A stretch of DNA of 57,618 nt from a virus: positions 1 to 57,618 of IMG/VR virus record IMGVR_UViG_3300031251_000022; one strand, written 5' to 3'. Both the position numbers and the translations under genes were made by a program. This document shows, piece after piece, positions 39,050 to 47,758 of the stretch (its first letter is position 1; each line of letters opens with the position of its first letter). The notes under the pieces are model-generated. The model saw nothing but the letters and a program-made list of their open reading frames with translations, made no database searches and was not told the DNA's origin.

Positions 39050-40199
39050 GTTCTGTAGCAAGTACCTGCCCAGTTGGTACACGGGCACATTTCCGGACAA
39101 ACGAGTGATCCTGAGCAGCTATGAAGCGACGTTCGCCGCGACGTGGGGCCGCAAGTCCCGCGACCTGCTGGAGGAGCACGGCCATAGGTTCGGCGTCAAG
39201 GTCGCGTCGTCGCCAGCCGCAGCGAACCAATGGGAAGTCGAAGGCCACGGCGGCGGGATGCAGACGGCAGGGGCAGGCGGTGCGATCACGGGCAAGGGGG
39301 CGGATCTCGTCATCGTCGACGACCCGATCAAGAACTCTGAAGAGGCGGCGAGCCAGATCATCCGCGACAAGATCTGGGACTGGTGGCAGTCTACCCTGTA
39401 CACGCGACTTGAGCCGGACGGAGTCGCAATCGTCATACAAACTCGATGGCACGAAGACGACCTTTGCGGGCGACTGCTGGCGGACGCGGCGAACGGCGGC
39501 GAGGCGTGGCGGGTACTCAAGATGCCAGCCATCGGGAGCGACGGGGCGGCACTCTGGCCCGAGCGGTACGACATCGAGCGACTGATGCAGATCCGCAGGT
39601 CGGTGGGCGAGTATCACTGGAACGCTCTCTACCAGCAGGACCCAACGGCGAGGGAAGGCGGATTGTTCAAGGTGAACCGGTTGAACTGGGTCGACGCTGA
39701 GCCTGCCGGACTGCGATGCGTGCGGGCCTGGGACTTGGCGGCGACCGAGAACGACGGGGACTACACCGCGGGCGTCAAGCTCGGCGTCGATGGGGATGGG
39801 CGGTTCTACGTCTGTCATGTCGCCAGGGGGCAGTGGGCGACCGACGAGCGGGACAAGGAGATTCGTCTCGCGGCGAACATGGACGGGCGGAAGTGCAGGA
39901 TCCGTCTCGCACAAGATCCTGGGCAGGCGGGGAAGTCGCAGGTGCTGGCGATGACGCGGATGCTGGCCGGGTTCCCCGTGACGGCGAAGACAGTCAGCGG
40001 CGACAAGGCGACTCGGGCGGACTCGTTCAGCTCTCAAGTTAACGCAGGGAACGTGTACGTCGTGCGAGGCGACTGGAACTGGAAGGCATACGTCGAGGAG
40101 TTGCGGCAGTTCGACAAGGGGCCGAACGACGATCAGGTCGACGCGAGTGCGGATGCGTTTGAGGAACTGACGGCGAAGAAGCAACCTCTGATCGCATAG
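38841..40199 (+). CDS. terL: Terminase large subunit (ATPase-nuclease)
   Basis: This protein has 452 residues. ATPase motifs are Walker A PPRHGKSE (about 63-70) and Walker B DLVIVDDP (about 154-161); coupling motif region VIQTRWHEDDL is near 203. The nuclease part has RAWDLAATENDGDYTAGV (about 296) and AQDPGQAGKSQ with later Asp residues (DDQVDASADAF, about 435). It pumps and cuts DNA during packaging. The first 57 residues overlap the small subunit gene in another frame, but include the conserved segment before Walker A, so the overlap appears real. Confidence 0.93.
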   Translation: MPLNSLNTLSNESWTSIATPLLWAVTTSGGKYKCPPHLVTLSHAVRKTLTGEDGIRRLMVMMPPRHGKSEFCSKYLPSWYTGTFPDKRVILSSYEATFAATWGRKSRDLLEEHGHRFGVKVASSPAAANQWEVEGHGGGMQTAGAGGAITGKGADLVIVDDPIKNSEEAASQIIRDKIWDWWQSTLYTRLEPDGVAIVIQTRWHEDDLCGRLLADAANGGEAWRVLKMPAIGSDGAALWPERYDIERLMQIRRSVGEYHWNALYQQDPTAREGGLFKVNRLNWVDAEPAGLRCVRAWDLAATENDGDYTAGVKLGVDGDGRFYVCHVARGQWATDERDKEIRLAANMDGRKCRIRLAQDPGQAGKSQVLAMTRMLAGFPVTAKTVSGDKATRADSFSSQVNAGNVYVVRGDWNWKAYVEELRQFDKGPNDDQVDASADAFEELTAKKQPLIA

Positions 40200-40217
40200 C
40201 TGAAGGAGTGGGCAGTC

Positions 40218-40472
40218 ATGGACATTCCGCCAGTGTCGTCCAGCGGCATACCGGACAAGAGCAAGCCGAAGTCGTCGAGCGAGAGTCCGCAGGTGCTCTA
40301 CCTGAAGATTCGACGCGGGATGAAGTGGACGTACTGGTCAGAAGACGGTGAGGTCGATTCGCTGTCTCTCGCGACGGAGATCAAGTTTTACCGAGAGGCG
40401 AAGGTGATGGTTCAGGAATGGATTCGGAAGCCAGGCGTCGATGCCTGTGAAGTGGAGATCGTGACGCGATGA
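40218..40472 (+). CDS. Hypothetical small protein
   Basis: This 84-residue protein starts at ATG 40218; the octamer TGGGCAGT (40209-40216) lies directly in front of the start, next to AAGGAG. After a Ser/Lys-rich N-terminus comes a small beta/alpha region (YLKIRRGMKWTYWSEDGEVD). It overlaps the portal start by four bases. Not recognised. Confidence 0.5.
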   Translation: MDIPPVSSSGIPDKSKPKSSSESPQVLYLKIRRGMKWTYWSEDGEVDSLSLATEIKFYREAKVMVQEWIRKPGVDACEVEIVTR

Positions 40473-42568
40473 GCAAAAAGAAGCACAAGAAGTCCGGCAA
40501 GGTGAAGCCGTCCGAGTCCGCTGCAAGTGCGTCTCTCGACTCGCGGGTCGAAGCGGCCGTCACCAAGTCGCTCGGCGGAATGCTCGGCGGGGTGATTACC
40601 GCTCTCCGCGGTGGCCTGCCAGGTGGGTGGTCATCCGATCACCGCGAAGAGGCTCAGCACAATACCGGCTGGAACTACATCGCCATCCACGCGATCTCCT
40701 GCCAGGTCGCGTCCGCAGACGTGCAGGTGTATCGGGATACGGCGAATGAACCTGGGCGGAAGATGCGACGCAAGGCCATCCGGGAACAGCACGGCTCCGT
40801 CTCGCGATACCGCACGATGCACAAGGCTCTTTACGGTCGCGAGGATCGAGAGACCGATCCGCTCCCGCAGGATCACCAGCTCGTCCAGATCCTGAGCAGG
40901 CCGAACGCGAAACAGTCAGGGGGCCACTTCAACTACCAGCGAGCACAGCAGCTCAGGCTCACCGGGTGCTGTCTCGTCTGGAACTGCCCATCTCAGGCGG
41001 TGGGTGCCAACGGCGAGCGGCTTATCTACGAGCGATACGTCATCCCGACGGCGATTGCGACGCCTGTCGCGGTGCGGACTGCGGACATGCCTCTCGGTGG
41101 ATGGAGGATCAGCGGCGGGGCGTCACGGTGGATCAACCTGAGTGACGACGGATTCACCGAGTACCCTGGGTGGTATCAACTGCTGAACAAGGTCGTCGAC
41201 GCACGACAGGTGCAGGTGATCCGACTGCCGCACGCGAACTGGCTGGACGATGGGCAGTCCCCGATCTCGGCCGGGGCACTGTGGACGGACCTGTCGAATG
41301 AGATTGACACCGCCCGACTGCATCACCTGAAGCGAGGAGCGACGCCATCGATCCATGTCGACCTCGGGCCGGAGTCGCAGCTTGATCAGGACGGGATGGA
41401 TCGTGCTGCCGAGAAGTACGGAAAGAAGTACGGCGGAGCGGACAAGACGGGGGCAGTGTTCATCACTCAGGGTGATGTCAAGATCAATCCGCTGAGCGAC
41501 ACCGCCAAGGATATGTGCTACCAAGAGGGGTTCGCGGACTCGAAGGCGGCCTGCCTGTCGCTTCATCAGACGCCGCCCGTCGCCGTGGGACTGCAAGAGG
41601 CTGGGGCATACGCCGCCTATTACGCCTCAATGATGTCGTGGCGACACTCCGCGATTCAGCCGATCTGCGATATGCTCGCCGAGTCCGACACGATCACGCT
41701 CGGGCCGATCTACGGCGATGGGCTGGTGATCGAGATCGAAGCTCCTGACGTGCAGGACAAGGATCTGCTGGAGAAGCAGCTCGCGAACGATCTCGCCGCA
41801 CGGACGATCACCGTCAACGAGTGGCGGGCGATTCGCGGGAGACCACCCATCCCTGGACCAGAGGGGGATAGGCTGGTGGGCGATGCTGGTGCTGACTCTG
41901 CTGCCGTCGCTGGAACTGGCATGGAAGGCGACGCATCCGCTGCCGGAAAGACTGTCGCCGAAGAGGCGTTGAATGGTGCCCAGATCGCGAGCCTGATGGA
42001 CATCCTGTCGTCCGTCACGAGCAAGTTGATTCCGCCGGAGACCGCACTCGCGACAATGCAGGCAGCATTCCCGTCGCTCGATCCAAGCGTTCTCAGCGGG
42101 ATTCTCGACCCTCTCATCGGTTACGTCTCTCCAGTGCTGGCGGACGGATCTCCGAACCCTGCCGCCGCTGGCGGTGATGGCGGAAGCACTGGGGGCGGAG
42201 AGTTCTCCGACACGAGTCGGCTTCAGTGGAAGCGGAATATCAGTGCGATTCGCGACGTGCTGAACGATGTCATCAGCGGCAAGAACTCGGACGTGATGGC
42301 ACAGACGCTGCTTGAGTCTCTCGGCCTGAGTTCTGACCGTGCAGACAAGCTGATCCAAGACGCGAAGGACGGCAGCATCGACGACCCGGATATCGCAGCG
42401 GGGACGGTTCCAGCCGCGACTCCAGCGAAGTCGCATCGAATCAATGGGCTCGCCACAAAGCTACTCGGAAAGTCGACGCTGAACACTGCCCGCGATGCCT
42501 TCCTCGAGATTGAGGACAGTCCCGCGGAGCGACGGCGAATCATCACTTCGGGATCGAAAAGGAACTAA
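40469..42568 (+). CDS. HK97-family portal protein
   Basis: This 699-residue protein starts at ATG 40469. Portal features include NYIAIHAISCQVASADVQVY (N-terminal wing), the HPLVQ-like DHQLVQILSRPNAKQSGG motif, VIRLPHANWLDDGQSPI and the clip/stem region KGMCYQEGF... ending in SMMSWRHSAIQP. The C-terminal 220 residues form an unusual extension with Ala/Gly-rich linkers (about 490-600) and helical ends. It forms the 12-fold DNA gate of the head. Two octamers are within (40983-40990, 41251-41258). Confidence 0.88.
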   Translation: MSKKKHKKSGKVKPSESAASASLDSRVEAAVTKSLGGMLGGVITALRGGLPGGWSSDHREEAQHNTGWNYIAIHAISCQVASADVQVYRDTANEPGRKMRRKAIREQHGSVSRYRTMHKALYGREDRETDPLPQDHQLVQILSRPNAKQSGGHFNYQRAQQLRLTGCCLVWNCPSQAVGANGERLIYERYVIPTAIATPVAVRTADMPLGGWRISGGASRWINLSDDGFTEYPGWYQLLNKVVDARQVQVIRLPHANWLDDGQSPISAGALWTDLSNEIDTARLHHLKRGATPSIHVDLGPESQLDQDGMDRAAEKYGKKYGGADKTGAVFITQGDVKINPLSDTAKDMCYQEGFADSKAACLSLHQTPPVAVGLQEAGAYAAYYASMMSWRHSAIQPICDMLAESDTITLGPIYGDGLVIEIEAPDVQDKDLLEKQLANDLAARTITVNEWRAIRGRPPIPGPEGDRLVGDAGADSAAVAGTGMEGDASAAGKTVAEEALNGAQIASLMDILSSVTSKLIPPETALATMQAAFPSLDPSVLSGILDPLIGYVSPVLADGSPNPAAAGGDGGSTGGGEFSDTSRLQWKRNISAIRDVLNDVISGKNSDVMAQTLLESLGLSSDRADKLIQDAKDGSIDDPDIAAGTVPAATPAKSHRINGLATKLLGKSTLNTARDAFLEIEDSPAERRRIITSGSKRN

Positions 42569-42569
42569 C

Positions 42570-43223
42570 TTGGCCGAAATCTCGAATCGCGATGAGATGG
42601 AGGAGAAGCTCGCCAAAAGCATGGGCAGTCTCACCGCCAAGCATCGCAAGGAACTCGTAAAGCTGCTCGGCAGTCCGCCACGTTACGACAACATTCCGAA
42701 GTCGTTTTGGAAGAAAGTCGAAGACGATGTAAAGGCGGAACTGGCGACGGCATTGCTGTTGATCTTCAGTGAGTCTGCGACCCAGCACGGATGGGCCGGG
42801 GACGACGCGACAGTCGCCGCCGAAGGGTGGGCAGCAGAGCGGGCCGAGTCTGTCGCCGAGAGCTGGGTCGAGACTGGCAAGGATATGGTCCGCACGGCTT
42901 CGGATCGATGGGAGTCGTACGACGAACCGCCCACCACTGCGGAGATCAGCGAAGACACGCTGAGTGCATTCGGCCCTGACCGCGTCGCCCGTGCCGCAGA
43001 GAACGAGACGACCGTCGCCAGGCACCAGGGGAGCGAGGTCGCGGTTGAGGCGACGACGGGATTGTCGGACGGCGATCTGTGGGTGAACACGGGAAGCAAC
43101 GTCTGCCCGGTCTGCAGGGATCTGGACGGCAAGCCGCGGAGCTACTGGGAGAAGTTCTTTCCCGGTGGACCGCCTGACCCGCACGTGTCGTGCAAGTGCT
43201 ACATCGAGTACGTGAATGAGTGA
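42570..43223 (+). CDS. Head morphogenesis protein (SPP1 gp7 / Mu gpF-like)
   Basis: This protein has 217 residues from TTG 42570 with AAAAGGAAC upstream, two bases after the portal stop. The C-terminal signature NVCPVCRDLDGK, GPPDPHVSCKCYIEYV is the minor head protein motif (C-x2-C ... H-x-x-C-x-C) of the gp7 family, which often sits after the portal. It probably enters the head or aids assembly. The TTG start and the octamer near the N-terminus (42622-42629) are notable. Confidence 0.8.
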   Translation: MAEISNRDEMEEKLAKSMGSLTAKHRKELVKLLGSPPRYDNIPKSFWKKVEDDVKAELATALLLIFSESATQHGWAGDDATVAAEGWAAERAESVAESWVETGKDMVRTASDRWESYDEPPTTAEISEDTLSAFGPDRVARAAENETTVARHQGSEVAVEATTGLSDGDLWVNTGSNVCPVCRDLDGKPRSYWEKFFPGGPPDPHVSCKCYIEYVNE

Positions 43224-43395
43224 AAGAGACGAACCCAAGCTGGTCTTCTGTCCGTACTGCGGTGGGCAGAACTTCGCGAAACAGAAGGGGTACTCGCCGC
43301 CACGCTGCCTCGATTGCCGATGCACGTTTCATCTTCAATTTTCGAGATGGCTTCGCAAGGCTGCAAGAAAGAAACCGACAGCAAAGGAGTGCTGA
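43216..43395 (+). CDS. Small zinc-ribbon protein A
   Basis: This 59-residue protein starts at ATG 43216, overlapping the head morphogenesis stop by eight bases. FCPYCGGQNF and PPRCLDCRCTFHL give a complete C-x2-C...C-x2-C zinc ribbon, followed by a basic helix (SRWLRKAARKKPT). It may bind nucleic acid, or serve as a chaperone or transcription factor. It is coupled to the next zinc-ribbon gene at TGATG. Confidence 0.6.
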   Translation: MSERDEPKLVFCPYCGGQNFAKQKGYSPPRCLDCRCTFHLQFSRWLRKAARKKPTAKEC

Positions 43396-43652
43396 TGTCC
43401 GTGGCTGAACCGATCCGACCGAAGCGAGCTTGGCGCCCGTGGTGGATGCTGCCTGTAGACCAGCAGCCGATCTGCCCGAGGTGCGGGGTCGCGTGCATTG
43501 CCACAAGCTCACCCACCGTCGACGGGCGGAAGGTGCAGCATCGGAAGTGCCCGAAGTGCTCGTACACCTGCAAGTCCATGCCGGACGCGGTTGACGGAGG
43601 AACTGCGATCGACATCAAGCCGCCCCAGTCGCCACAGACCGATGGGCAGTAG
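43395..43652 (+). CDS. Small zinc-ribbon protein B
   Basis: This 85-residue protein starts at ATG 43395. CPRCGVACIATSS and HRKCPKCSYTC form a second zinc ribbon. The N-terminus has a Trp/Pro-rich segment (AWRPWWMLPVDQQP). It ends in an octamer whose last base starts the TAG stop (43643-43650). With its neighbour it makes a tandem of zinc-ribbon proteins inside the head module, which is uncommon. Confidence 0.55.
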   Translation: MSVAEPIRPKRAWRPWWMLPVDQQPICPRCGVACIATSSPTVDGRKVQHRKCPKCSYTCKSMPDAVDGGTAIDIKPPQSPQTDGQ

Positions 43653-43657
43653 CCGCC

Positions 43658-43675
43658 TTTACAAACATTTGTAAA
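43658..43675 (+). promoter_or_regulatory. 18-bp palindrome, operator candidate
   Basis: TTTACAAA-CA-TTTGTAAA is a perfect 8+2+8 palindrome in the 75-base gap before the prohead protease gene. It is AT-rich against a GC-rich background, so it may be a protein-binding site or a processing signal. No T-run follows that would make it a terminator. Confidence 0.5.
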
Positions 43676-43727
43676 CAACCCTCACATCGCAATTCCATAA
43701 TCCTGCCGTCGACGCACAATCGTTGGC

Positions 43728-45206
43728 ATGGCGAATGGAACCACCACACGCAGGCGTCGGACGAAGACCATCGAGTCGGTAATCGGCTCGCAGATCGGTC
43801 GTCCCCGCTCGCCCGGTGCGTTCTACAAGCTCGCTCCAGCTGCCCCATCCCTCGCGATGGATGTCAACGACGGAGCCCCTTACGTCGACCGTGCTGCGAT
43901 GTCCGCTCGTGCGGTGATCTCGACGCCTGCTCTCGACCGAATGGGCGACGTTCTCGTCCCCGAAGGGATCAGGCTCGATAACTATCGACGCAATCCGGTC
44001 GTCCTGTGGGCTCACGGATTCGAGGGGATCACGATTCCGCTCGGGCGGTCCGAGGATCCCGACGGCAACCTGACCGTCCGCGTCAATGGCGGGGCGGTTG
44101 AGGCGACGTGCTTTTTCTCGCAATCGACACTCGAAGCGGAGCAGATCTTCGAGCTGATCGCGGAAAAGATCGTGCGGGCGACGTCCGTACGCGAGACGCC
44201 GATCAAGTCCTCATGGACTCACGACCCGGTTCTCGGCGACTTCCTCTACGTCGAAGAGTGGGATCTCGAAGAGTGGTCTTGGTGCTGCGTCCCTGTCAAT
44301 CAGGAGTGCGTTGCAAAGGCTACGGAAATCTTCCATCGCGGACGACTCGCGGGGCGGCCCATCGGTCCGTCGATCATGAAATCGCTCTCGGTGATCGCAC
44401 CAGAGTTGAAGGCTCTCGGGGTTGGACTCGATTTCGCAAAGGGCGATACAGTGAAAGTTAAGTACACCAAGGCTCAATTGAAGTCCATGTCGCTCGCCCA
44501 ACTGAAGGCGGCGAAGGCTGACGCGGAAGATCCTGCGGCGGTTGAGGAAGAGGAAAAGGCCCGCAAGGCCGACGATGCCTCTGACCCCGCGAACAAGCCA
44601 GCCGAAGATGTCGCGGAACCCGAAGACACCACGACTGCCGCAGCCGAATCGACGGACGGCGAAGAGTCGAAGGATGCAGGCACGATGCCTTATGGGCAGC
44701 AGCTCTTGTCCGCAGCGTTCACCAGCCTGAGCGATTGCATCAAGGGGCTGGAATCGTCGCTCGGTCCGCTTGAGCAGGAGACGGTCAAGGGAGGGCTCGG
44801 TGACATCCTCTCAGCCCTGAAGGATCAGCAGACGGCAATCGACGGCCTGCACTCCTCCGTCTATGGCAAAGCACTGGGCGGTGGAGAACCTGACGGCGAT
44901 GAGGGCGGCGACGCCGAAGCGATGAAGTCATTCCTCGCCTTGGGCAAGGGTCGCGACCTGCAAGTCTTCGGGCTGGCCTCACGGCTGAAGTCGCTATCGA
45001 CCGCGAAAAACTTGACCGCCGATCAGCGGAAGATGCTGAACGACGTGGACGGGCATCTGCGGCGACTCGTCAGCCAGGCGAAGTCCGCTGCCGCTGCGAA
45101 GCCTGCCGAAAAGCCTGCCCCCGCAGCGGCTGCCGAGGATCCGGAAAAGATCGCGGCCCTGCAAAAGATGATCGACGACTTGAAGTCGAAACTGCCCACC
45201 GCTTGA
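43728..45206 (+). CDS. HK97-type prohead protease with scaffold-like extension
   Basis: This 492-residue protein starts at ATG 43728. The protease domain (about 40-225) has the catalytic His in VVLWAHGF (about 96), a Ser in RATSVRETP (about 153) and the herpesvirus-like protease fold pattern. The C-terminal 270 residues are acidic, helical and Ala/Lys/Glu-rich (KSMSLAQLKAAKADAEDPA), resembling a fused scaffolding domain. It would direct assembly of the procapsid and then degrade the scaffold. The capsid gene follows after 55 bases. Confidence 0.85.
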   Translation: MANGTTTRRRRTKTIESVIGSQIGRPRSPGAFYKLAPAAPSLAMDVNDGAPYVDRAAMSARAVISTPALDRMGDVLVPEGIRLDNYRRNPVVLWAHGFEGITIPLGRSEDPDGNLTVRVNGGAVEATCFFSQSTLEAEQIFELIAEKIVRATSVRETPIKSSWTHDPVLGDFLYVEEWDLEEWSWCCVPVNQECVAKATEIFHRGRLAGRPIGPSIMKSLSVIAPELKALGVGLDFAKGDTVKVKYTKAQLKSMSLAQLKAAKADAEDPAAVEEEEKARKADDASDPANKPAEDVAEPEDTTTAAAESTDGEESKDAGTMPYGQQLLSAAFTSLSDCIKGLESSLGPLEQETVKGGLGDILSALKDQQTAIDGLHSSVYGKALGGGEPDGDEGGDAEAMKSFLALGKGRDLQVFGLASRLKSLSTAKNLTADQRKMLNDVDGHLRRLVSQAKSAAAAKPAEKPAPAAAAEDPEKIAALQKMIDDLKSKLPTA

Positions 45207-45261
45207 CGACGTGGCCGGATGACGGCCGTAGGAAGTCCGCTTGCCACGAACCGAAGGAACG

Positions 45262-46626
45262 ATGATGTCAACCGCAACCGCAACGAAGTCTGTCGCCGAG
45301 CTGGAAGCCGAAGTGAAGAAGCTGGCGGAGTCCGTCACCAAGAGCCAGCAAAGCAAGCCGGACCTGTCGGGCCTGCATCGCTACGACGATGAGGGGCGGC
45401 TCGTCGCGTCCATGGAACCGACCGACGAAGAGGTGACGATCAGTGCTCCTGGGCCGAATGCCCTCAGTGCCTACAAGTCGATGAAGCTCCGCAAGCGGGC
45501 GATCCGCGAGCAACTGAAGTCGGCTGGCTACGTCCCCCGCAGCGAGTTCAAGTCGTTCAACGACTTCGTCCGATGCGGCATGGACCACGGCGGGGTGAAC
45601 TTCGCCGGGGCCGCGACGACCCAGTCGTCCAAGTTCACAAATCGCCTGGACAATCACTTCAAGGCGTTGAAGGCCGTCCAAGGGATGTCCGAAGGGGTCG
45701 GGGCCGAAGGTGGTTACACCGTCATCCCTGAATTCGCTCCGGGCATCATCGACCGCGTCTATGCAAATAACCTGTGGAACGAGACGGACAACTACACCGT
45801 TTCGGGAAACAACATGACCTTTAAGGCGAACGCGGAAACGAGTCGCCGGGATGGAAGTCGTGCAGGGGGTATCCGCGGCTACTGGGTTGATGAAGGGGCA
45901 TCGCTGACCAGCAGCAAGCCGACCTTCCGCGACGTGACGCTGAAGCTGAACAAGCTTGCCGTTCTGGTCTACCTGACCGACGAACTGATCAACGACACAA
46001 GCGATGCCCTTGAGTCCTATGTCACCAAGAAGGCCAGCGAGGAATTCAACTTCCTGATCGGCAACTCGCTGATCAACGGTACGGGTGTTGGCCAGCCGCT
46101 GGGGATCCTGAATGCCCCTTCGCTGCTCGCCATCTCGAAAGAGAGTGGGCAGTTGGCGGCGACGATCCAGACGGAAAACATCGAGAAGATGTACAACCGG
46201 TTCTACGCTCCGAACCTGCCGAGTGCCAAATGGTATCACAACCAGGACTGCCAATCGCAGCTTGGCCTGATGACGCTCGGCATTGGTGCTGCGGGCATCG
46301 CGACTGGCATGAACGGGGACATGTTCCCGAATATGTCAGCCGCTCCATTCGGCTCGCTGAAGGGGATTCCCCGCCAGCCGATCGAATTCGCTCAGACCGT
46401 CGGAACCCAGGGCGACATCATCCTCGCGGATATGCGGCAGATGCTGTCGATCAGCAAGGGCGGTGTGATGCAGGCTGTCTCGATGCACGTCGAATTCCTG
46501 ACCGATCAACTGGCCCTGCGATTCGTCATGCGTCTGAGTGCAACGCCATGGGAGATCAGCCCGATCACCCCATTCAACGGCAGCAACACTCAGAGCAACT
46601 TCATCACCCTCGCGACCCGTGCATAA
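45262..46626 (+). CDS. Major capsid protein, HK97 fold
   Basis: This 454-residue protein starts at ATG 45262 (or 45265) with GAAGGAAC upstream. A helical N-terminal delta domain (about 1-130) precedes the HK97 core: GGYTVIPEFAPGIIDRVY, FKANAETSRRDG, the E-loop WVDEGASLTSSKPTF, LAVLVYLTDELINDT and the A-domain MLSISKGGV and LRFVMRLSATPWEI. It forms the icosahedral shell. The delta domain is expected to be removed by the protease. Confidence 0.92.
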   Translation: MMSTATATKSVAELEAEVKKLAESVTKSQQSKPDLSGLHRYDDEGRLVASMEPTDEEVTISAPGPNALSAYKSMKLRKRAIREQLKSAGYVPRSEFKSFNDFVRCGMDHGGVNFAGAATTQSSKFTNRLDNHFKALKAVQGMSEGVGAEGGYTVIPEFAPGIIDRVYANNLWNETDNYTVSGNNMTFKANAETSRRDGSRAGGIRGYWVDEGASLTSSKPTFRDVTLKLNKLAVLVYLTDELINDTSDALESYVTKKASEEFNFLIGNSLINGTGVGQPLGILNAPSLLAISKESGQLAATIQTENIEKMYNRFYAPNLPSAKWYHNQDCQSQLGLMTLGIGAAGIATGMNGDMFPNMSAAPFGSLKGIPRQPIEFAQTVGTQGDIILADMRQMLSISKGGVMQAVSMHVEFLTDQLALRFVMRLSATPWEISPITPFNGSNTQSNFITLATRA

Positions 46627-46684
46627 CGTCCGCTTGATTGCGGTTTGATCTGATCTTTCGAGTCACAATTAGCGGAGTTGAATC

Positions 46685-47173
46685 ATGCTTCTGAATCGTC
46701 GCTGGACTGAGGAAGTCCATCATGTCATCGGCCTGGCCCCGGTGGCGAACGCCTTCGCGGGGACCGTCACATCGCAGGCGGTCAGCATGTCGCTGTGGGA
46801 CAAGTGCCAGTTTGAGATCACCAAGGGGGTCGGGGCAACTGGCACAGCGACAATTACTGTCGAAGCGTGCTCCGATGCCAGCGGATCAAACCCGACCGCA
46901 ATTCCGTTCACCTATCGTGAGTACATCACGAGCGGATCGGATCTACCCGGTGCGATCAAGTCCGCGACATCGGCCGGATTCACAACGACTGCTGGATCGA
47001 ACCAGATCTATGTGATTGAAGTCGATCAGGGTGCGTTGATTGCCAGCGGCTACAAGTACGTTCGACTGAAGTCGGTCGAAGTCGTCGCCAACGCAGTGCT
47101 GGGTGGGATCAATATTCACCTCACCAATCCCAACTACCAGGGTGCGGCGATCCCGACGACCGTTATCACGTGA
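46685..47173 (+). CDS. Probable head decoration/stabilisation protein
   Basis: This 162-residue protein starts at ATG 46685. It is beta-rich and uncharged (FAGTVTSQAVSMSLWDKCQF, GATGTATITVEACSDASGSN). Its size and place directly after the capsid gene suit a decoration protein. No family is recognised with certainty. A weak 4-bp hairpin CCGC/GCGG followed by TTT lies in the gap before it. Confidence 0.6.
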   Translation: MLLNRRWTEEVHHVIGLAPVANAFAGTVTSQAVSMSLWDKCQFEITKGVGATGTATITVEACSDASGSNPTAIPFTYREYITSGSDLPGAIKSATSAGFTTTAGSNQIYVIEVDQGALIASGYKYVRLKSVEVVANAVLGGINIHLTNPNYQGAAIPTTVIT

Positions 47174-47179
47174 CCCAAA

Positions 47180-47209
47180 GGAGTGGGCAGTACGACCCGC
47201 TCCGTTTTT
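47180..47209 (+). terminator. Rho-independent terminator containing the octamer
   Basis: GGAGTGGG (47180-47187) pairs with CCCGCTCC (47196-47203), 8 bp with one G-U, followed by GTTTTTC. The octamer TGGGCAGT (47184-47191) forms part of the left arm and loop. This end would reduce transcription after the capsid and decoration genes. Confidence 0.75.
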
Positions 47210-47244
47210 CATAGCTCTTACCAGTCAACGTCAGGACTCGACAA

Positions 47245-47700
47245 ATGGCCGATGACAAGAATCAGACTCAAGACAAGCCGCAGTCTCTCCCTCCCGTCGA
47301 AGGGGTGGCACTGGAGCTGTTCAAGGCCCGCTCCCTCCTGTCTTCGATCCGTGCGGCAGAGCAGATCGCAGTGCGGTGTTTTCAGGACGCTGCGATCTTC
47401 GTCGCCTGCGTGAAAAAGTTCCGCACAGGTGAACTTTCCGCCGCTCCCGAGTCTGTCTGGGGTGCGGACTGCATCGCCGCGAAGCTGCCCAAGTATCACC
47501 CGATCAACATGGTCAGCTCCGAATGGGGCGACCGTGCCAGGGTCAATCGGATCGCTCAATGGCTGGAGAAGCATCCGAGCGACGACGTTCCGTATCAGGA
47601 AGGCGATCTCTCGTGGAGCGTCGCCGAAACCCGCACAGCTCGGGCACTGTTCCCGGCCTATGCGGACAAGCCAGCCGAGAAGGCGACCGTCAACGCCTGA
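47245..47700 (+). CDS. Hypothetical structural-region protein
   Basis: This 151-residue protein starts at ATG 47245. It is mainly helical (GVALELFKARSLLSSIRAAE) with a Trp-containing middle and acidic tail (ADKPAEKATVNA). It sits between terminator and beta-helix protein in the head module. It could be a head assembly or connector protein. Not recognised. The variant ACCGCCCA overlaps its stop region. Confidence 0.5.
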   Translation: MADDKNQTQDKPQSLPPVEGVALELFKARSLLSSIRAAEQIAVRCFQDAAIFVACVKKFRTGELSAAPESVWGADCIAAKLPKYHPINMVSSEWGDRARVNRIAQWLEKHPSDDVPYQEGDLSWSVAETRTARALFPAYADKPAEKATVNA

Positions 47701-47758
47701 CCGCCCACTCTTCAGCGCGAAGTCAGAAGTACCGATTGAGTCATAACCGGAGAATCAG

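Noticed and set aside
38799-40184. Long open frame of 461 codons on the minus strand opposite the terminase genes
   Set aside because: It is the antisense shadow of a GC-rich gene; Arg/Pro/Leu-rich, no motif, and the plus strand has all terminase motifs.
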